Below are positions 61,191 through 64,000 of a stretch of 64,000 bases of DNA, in pieces. The notes beneath the pieces are model-generated. The model was not told the origin of the DNA. It was given only the letters and a program-made list of their open reading frames with translations, and did not search any database. A program made the position numbers and the translations under genes. Numbering within the stretch: the first letter of the stretch is position 1; each line of letters begins with the position of its first letter. Location of the stretch: the NCBI RefSeq assembly GCF_027580225.2, contig NC_073341.2, positions 16,490,501 to 16,554,500 of the forward strand, read 5' to 3'. The stretch comes from Misgurnus anguillicaudatus. Taxonomy: Eukaryota > Chordata > Actinopteri > Cypriniformes > Cobitidae.

Positions 61191-61424
61191 ATATGCTTGT
61201 TGACGAGTTGATTTGACCCAATGAGCTGGGTTGTTGAGTCCGGGTGGAAAAGGGGGTGTATTGATTCCATTCTCAGTGAAAATTACCCAGAAAATAACCC
61301 AGTGGTGGGGTTACATAAAACTACCCAAAAAACTACCCAAGACTGCGAATAACCCAAAAAAAATGACCCAAATGGCTTAACCCAACATTTGGGTAGAAAA
61401 AATAACCCAGGATTTTTTAGAGTG

Positions 61425-61643
61425 CATGCAGTGAACTTTAAAATATTCCTCCCAGGGAATTCATGCGATTGACATCAAACGTGGTGAACATGTTGTTGAG
61501 ACATTGGACTTGCTAATAAATTGAAGGGATTTTTGATATCTCAAACGGTGCTGCCATGGCGAGCAAAAAAAATGTAAGGCGAAATCAGAGAAATGTCAGG
61601 AAGTTATAATATCTAAGGTAAAATTGTCTTATTGTGATAATAC
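61425..61643. repeat. Dispersed repeat fragment, first copy
   Basis: ATTCATGCGATTGACATCAA, GAGACATTGGACTTGCTAA and TGATATCTCAAACGGTGC recur in diverged form at 63160-63260, on the other side of the hAT-like element. The two are either halves of one interrupted repeat with a duplicated part, or separate copies. Confidence 0.55.
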
Positions 61644-62466
61644 CATTGGGGGCTTGTGACTGCTCATCCGTGGAGGTGCTAATTCAAAATAAGTGTTCGG
61701 ATTGTCACGTGTGTGGTTCCATTTTCCAAAATATGTGTTCTGTTTGTCTAGAGATCCTGTGTGCATCACGTGTTTTGTCAAAATAAGTGCCTGCTGCACA
61801 CGCGTCAAAAGCGTTTATGATAAAAGAGACGCTCAAGCTCACAAAATACACGCAAGATACTCCCTTTACAGTACACTCTGATTGCGCATTGAGTTTTGTT
61901 GGACTTTAAGGCGTCCAATGCATGTTCATAATTTGAGAAAGACACAAATATCTAAATTGAATATTTATTGATCAGATATGAAAAAGTTACAGCATGCTGG
62001 GTCGTCTCAAGTCCTAACAGCAGGATTCGACGGACTCCCAGCTCAAGACAGAAAAACATGAGTATTTATCGTCGTTCTTTCTTCACAATTCCTCCTCCCC
62101 CAATGGGCTGTTCTCGTTCATCTGACTCCATCTCCACATACCTGTGGGGGTTGCATACCACACAGACAGAAAGACATACACAGACCATTCTGTTCCCTAA
62201 GGCATTATGTCCTTATCTGGACATCTTTGTAACTTTAACACTTTTGGCAATCATCATGAAATGTAGGCAGTAAATATGTAAAACATAATTATTCAACAAC
62301 ACAACAATACTCCATTGTTCATAAATTGGTTAAATGCATTCATTAGTTAAACATACTAATTTTCACTTTCTCTAAATGTAACATAGTTATAAAGCCAGCA
62401 ACTTGTTTATTGAAACCATCTGTTCTGGGTGTTTTCCCTTGAGGGCTTTTTTACAGCCCCCCGGCT

Positions 62467-62516
<50 letters not shown>

Positions 62517-63119
62517 CAGAACATTTAGTGCCCTTGAGCATTTCATCCCTATATGGCAATGTCTTATTACAGGGCAATCTTCCACATCACCCATGGGCAC
62601 AAAGGCACAATCATTTATATATTTTAACACATTAATATTCATAGCAACATGTAATTTTATAAATCCAAACACCTCTACATGCAACAATCTGGAAATGAAT
62701 GATTACCAGCGAATCAACATCAAAAGCATGTACTTCTTTGTCTGTGTGTTTTCTCCTTCAAGCTTTGCTCTTATCTTGGCCATCACCAGATGCACATTCC
62801 TACACTCAAGCTACCTCCCCCCAGCAACCCTCCACACACAGACAGCTCCCATATCCTCAGCACAGGAATCAATCCCGCAAAAGCACACATAAGCTGAATT
62901 ATAACGATACGATTAGTAGAATACATTTAAACAACATCAAATTCCACAGTTTACGCAAGTATCTGGCAAACGTGAGCGTCTCTTTTATCATAAACCCTTT
63001 AGACGCGTCTGCAGCAGGCTCTTATTTTGACAAGACACGTGATGCACACAGGATCTCTCGAAGTTGTGACGAACTTTGCATCGAGCGTCCTCGAAAAAAG
63101 AAGTCACTGGCCGCCACTG
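61644..63119. mobile_element. 1.5-kb hAT-like element with long inverted ends
   Basis: CATTGGGGGCTTGTGACT at the left corresponds to the complement of AGTCACTGGCCGCCACTG at the right. Inverted homology continues inward about 180 bp (GATCCTGTGTGCATCACGTG left; CACGTGATGCACACAGGATC right; ATGATAAAAGAGACGCTC left, complement right). The flanks GATAATAC and GATGACAA match only 5 of 8. The interior carries a (CA)n tract and no transposase. Confidence 0.65.
62468..62515. repeat. (CA)n microsatellite
   Basis: About 24 CA units within the hAT-like element; gives spurious Thr-His and Val-Cys ORFs. Confidence 0.97.
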
Positions 63120-63600
63120 GATGACAAGCTATGTTTGATAAACTTTTAAATACTAGGAGATTCATGCGATTGAGACCGGACTTGGCCATCGTGATGCCAA
63201 GACATTGGAGATGCTAAACTGCGAACAGATTTTTGACATCTCAAACGCTGTTGCCATGGCACTGTGTCAAAATTGACATTAATTTCAGGCATATTTAGGG
63301 CTCTTGGCATGCTTAGATTAACCTAAAATTAGGCACACACATCATAGTTGTCGGCTGTTAAGTGTGGACAAACAGGTCAGACATAGGTGTGTCTCTTAAG
63401 TTCCTCAATAGCGCCCCGTTTGTCTAAAATGTAGGGTTTCTATTATCAGTCCCCAAATGTGTCAGTAACAACATCCAATAGCCCACTGATATTTACCCAC
63501 TTGATGCACGTGCCCACCATGCATCGTTTCTCGGAGGCACTGCATAGCGAAAAAAAAAACGTGCAAGGGCTTGCCATCACTGCTTGCAGCTATATACACT
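63120..63600. repeat. Dispersed repeat fragment, second copy and continuation
   Basis: Diverged copy of the 61425 repeat followed by sequence typical of that family (GTCGGCTGTTAAGTGTGGAC, CAATAGCGCCCCGTTTGTC, CACTGCTTGCAGC). No coding potential. Confidence 0.55.
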
Positions 63601-63715
63601 AGTCAACAATTGAAGTGGATCAAAACCTTTTATAAAAGTTGTCCTAAAACTAATACCTGTTCTTGTCTTGGGACAAATTTGAGGAAAATTTTTGATCCAC
63701 TTCAAATGTCAAGTA

Positions 63716-63729
63716 GTATATATATATAT

Positions 63730-63807
<78 letters not shown>
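63716..63807. repeat. (TA)n microsatellite
   Basis: About 90 bp of TA with one AAA interruption near 63742. Confidence 0.97.
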
Positions 63808-63810
<3 letters not shown>

Positions 63811-64000
63811 GAGTTTGGTTCCAAAACGCAATAAATCCATTTTGACAAATTTCGGTAAAAACGTGTTTTCTATACCAAGAAAGTGACAAGATGAAAACCA
63901 CTATTTTCTGTTACAAACTTTCACATAGCATCTTTAGGTTATAAAAACATAAAAAATTCAAATCCATAACTTGATTTTCAAAGATTTATTATAAAAACGG

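Larger units (their letters stand above)
55250..61424. mobile_element. Probable 6.2-kb DNA element with GGGTTA-rich long ends
   Basis: CACTCTAAAAAAC at 55250 is inverted at 61424 (TTTTTTAGAGTG). Both ~200-bp ends are dense in GGGTTA/AACCCA motifs, in keeping with long subterminal repeats. The interior holds a broken multi-exon gene on the minus strand and several younger MITEs. The target duplication is unclear, so two solo ends of one family in opposite orientation is possible. Confidence 0.5.

Overview
The window is genomic DNA from a teleost fish, probably a cypriniform. The evidence is two intron-containing MHC class II genes of fish type, very dense DNA-transposon and MITE content with classical TIRs and target-site duplications, and long A+T-rich introns and intergenic DNA. 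The species assignment rests on recognising repeat styles and is inference. I see no prokaryotic genes, tRNA genes, rRNA genes or CRISPR arrays.

Layout. (1) 1-22690 is one composite tandem-repeat domain. A ~750-bp 'body' occurs eight times head to tail. Each body is followed by a 139-bp satellite array, a ~31/32-bp minisatellite array, or both, and then by a ~130-bp hairpin-rich 'end module' that finishes near CTAG-TTA. The repeats carry very many copies of CCCTAGCAAC, which matches the core of the MHC class II promoter X1 box. (2) 23201-24795 is an MHC class II alpha gene with X/Y promoter, four exons and a (TA)n tract in intron 3. Its exon 3/intron 3 junction looks disturbed. (3) 25701-40204 is a nest of transposons: an outer DNA element containing a 3.7-kb element with 11-bp perfect TIRs and a hAT-type element. 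The hAT element is split by a Ty3/gypsy LTR retrotransposon (LTRs 1814 bp each, gag, and pol broken by one stop). (4) 40595-42142 is an MHC class II beta gene with X/Y promoter and five exons, on the same strand as alpha. (5) 42988-44115 is a hAT-like element. (6) 44519-54649 is a 10.1-kb foldback transposon with ~2.9-3.0-kb inverted arms, two inverted ~140-bp tandem arrays (6 versus 20 copies) and a central 55-bp-stem hairpin. It is inserted in a MITE with a 4-bp target duplication. (7) 55250-61424 is a probable 6.2-kb DNA element with GGGTTA-rich ends that holds a broken four-exon gene on the minus strand plus several MITEs. (8) 61644-63119 is a hAT-like element with long inverted ends, followed by a dispersed-repeat fragment and a (TA)n tract.

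How the parts work together. The two MHC genes encode the two chains of a peptide-presenting class II heterodimer, and both have promoters with X-to-Y spacing (34-35 bp) like the classical SXY module. The ~16 kb separating them is almost entirely nested transposon sequence. The most unusual feature is the upstream satellite domain, which presents paired X1-box-like (RFX-type) motifs at 21-22-bp spacing in bulk, a few hundred bases upstream of a class II gene. Whether this has regulatory meaning or is coincidence cannot be settled from sequence alone.
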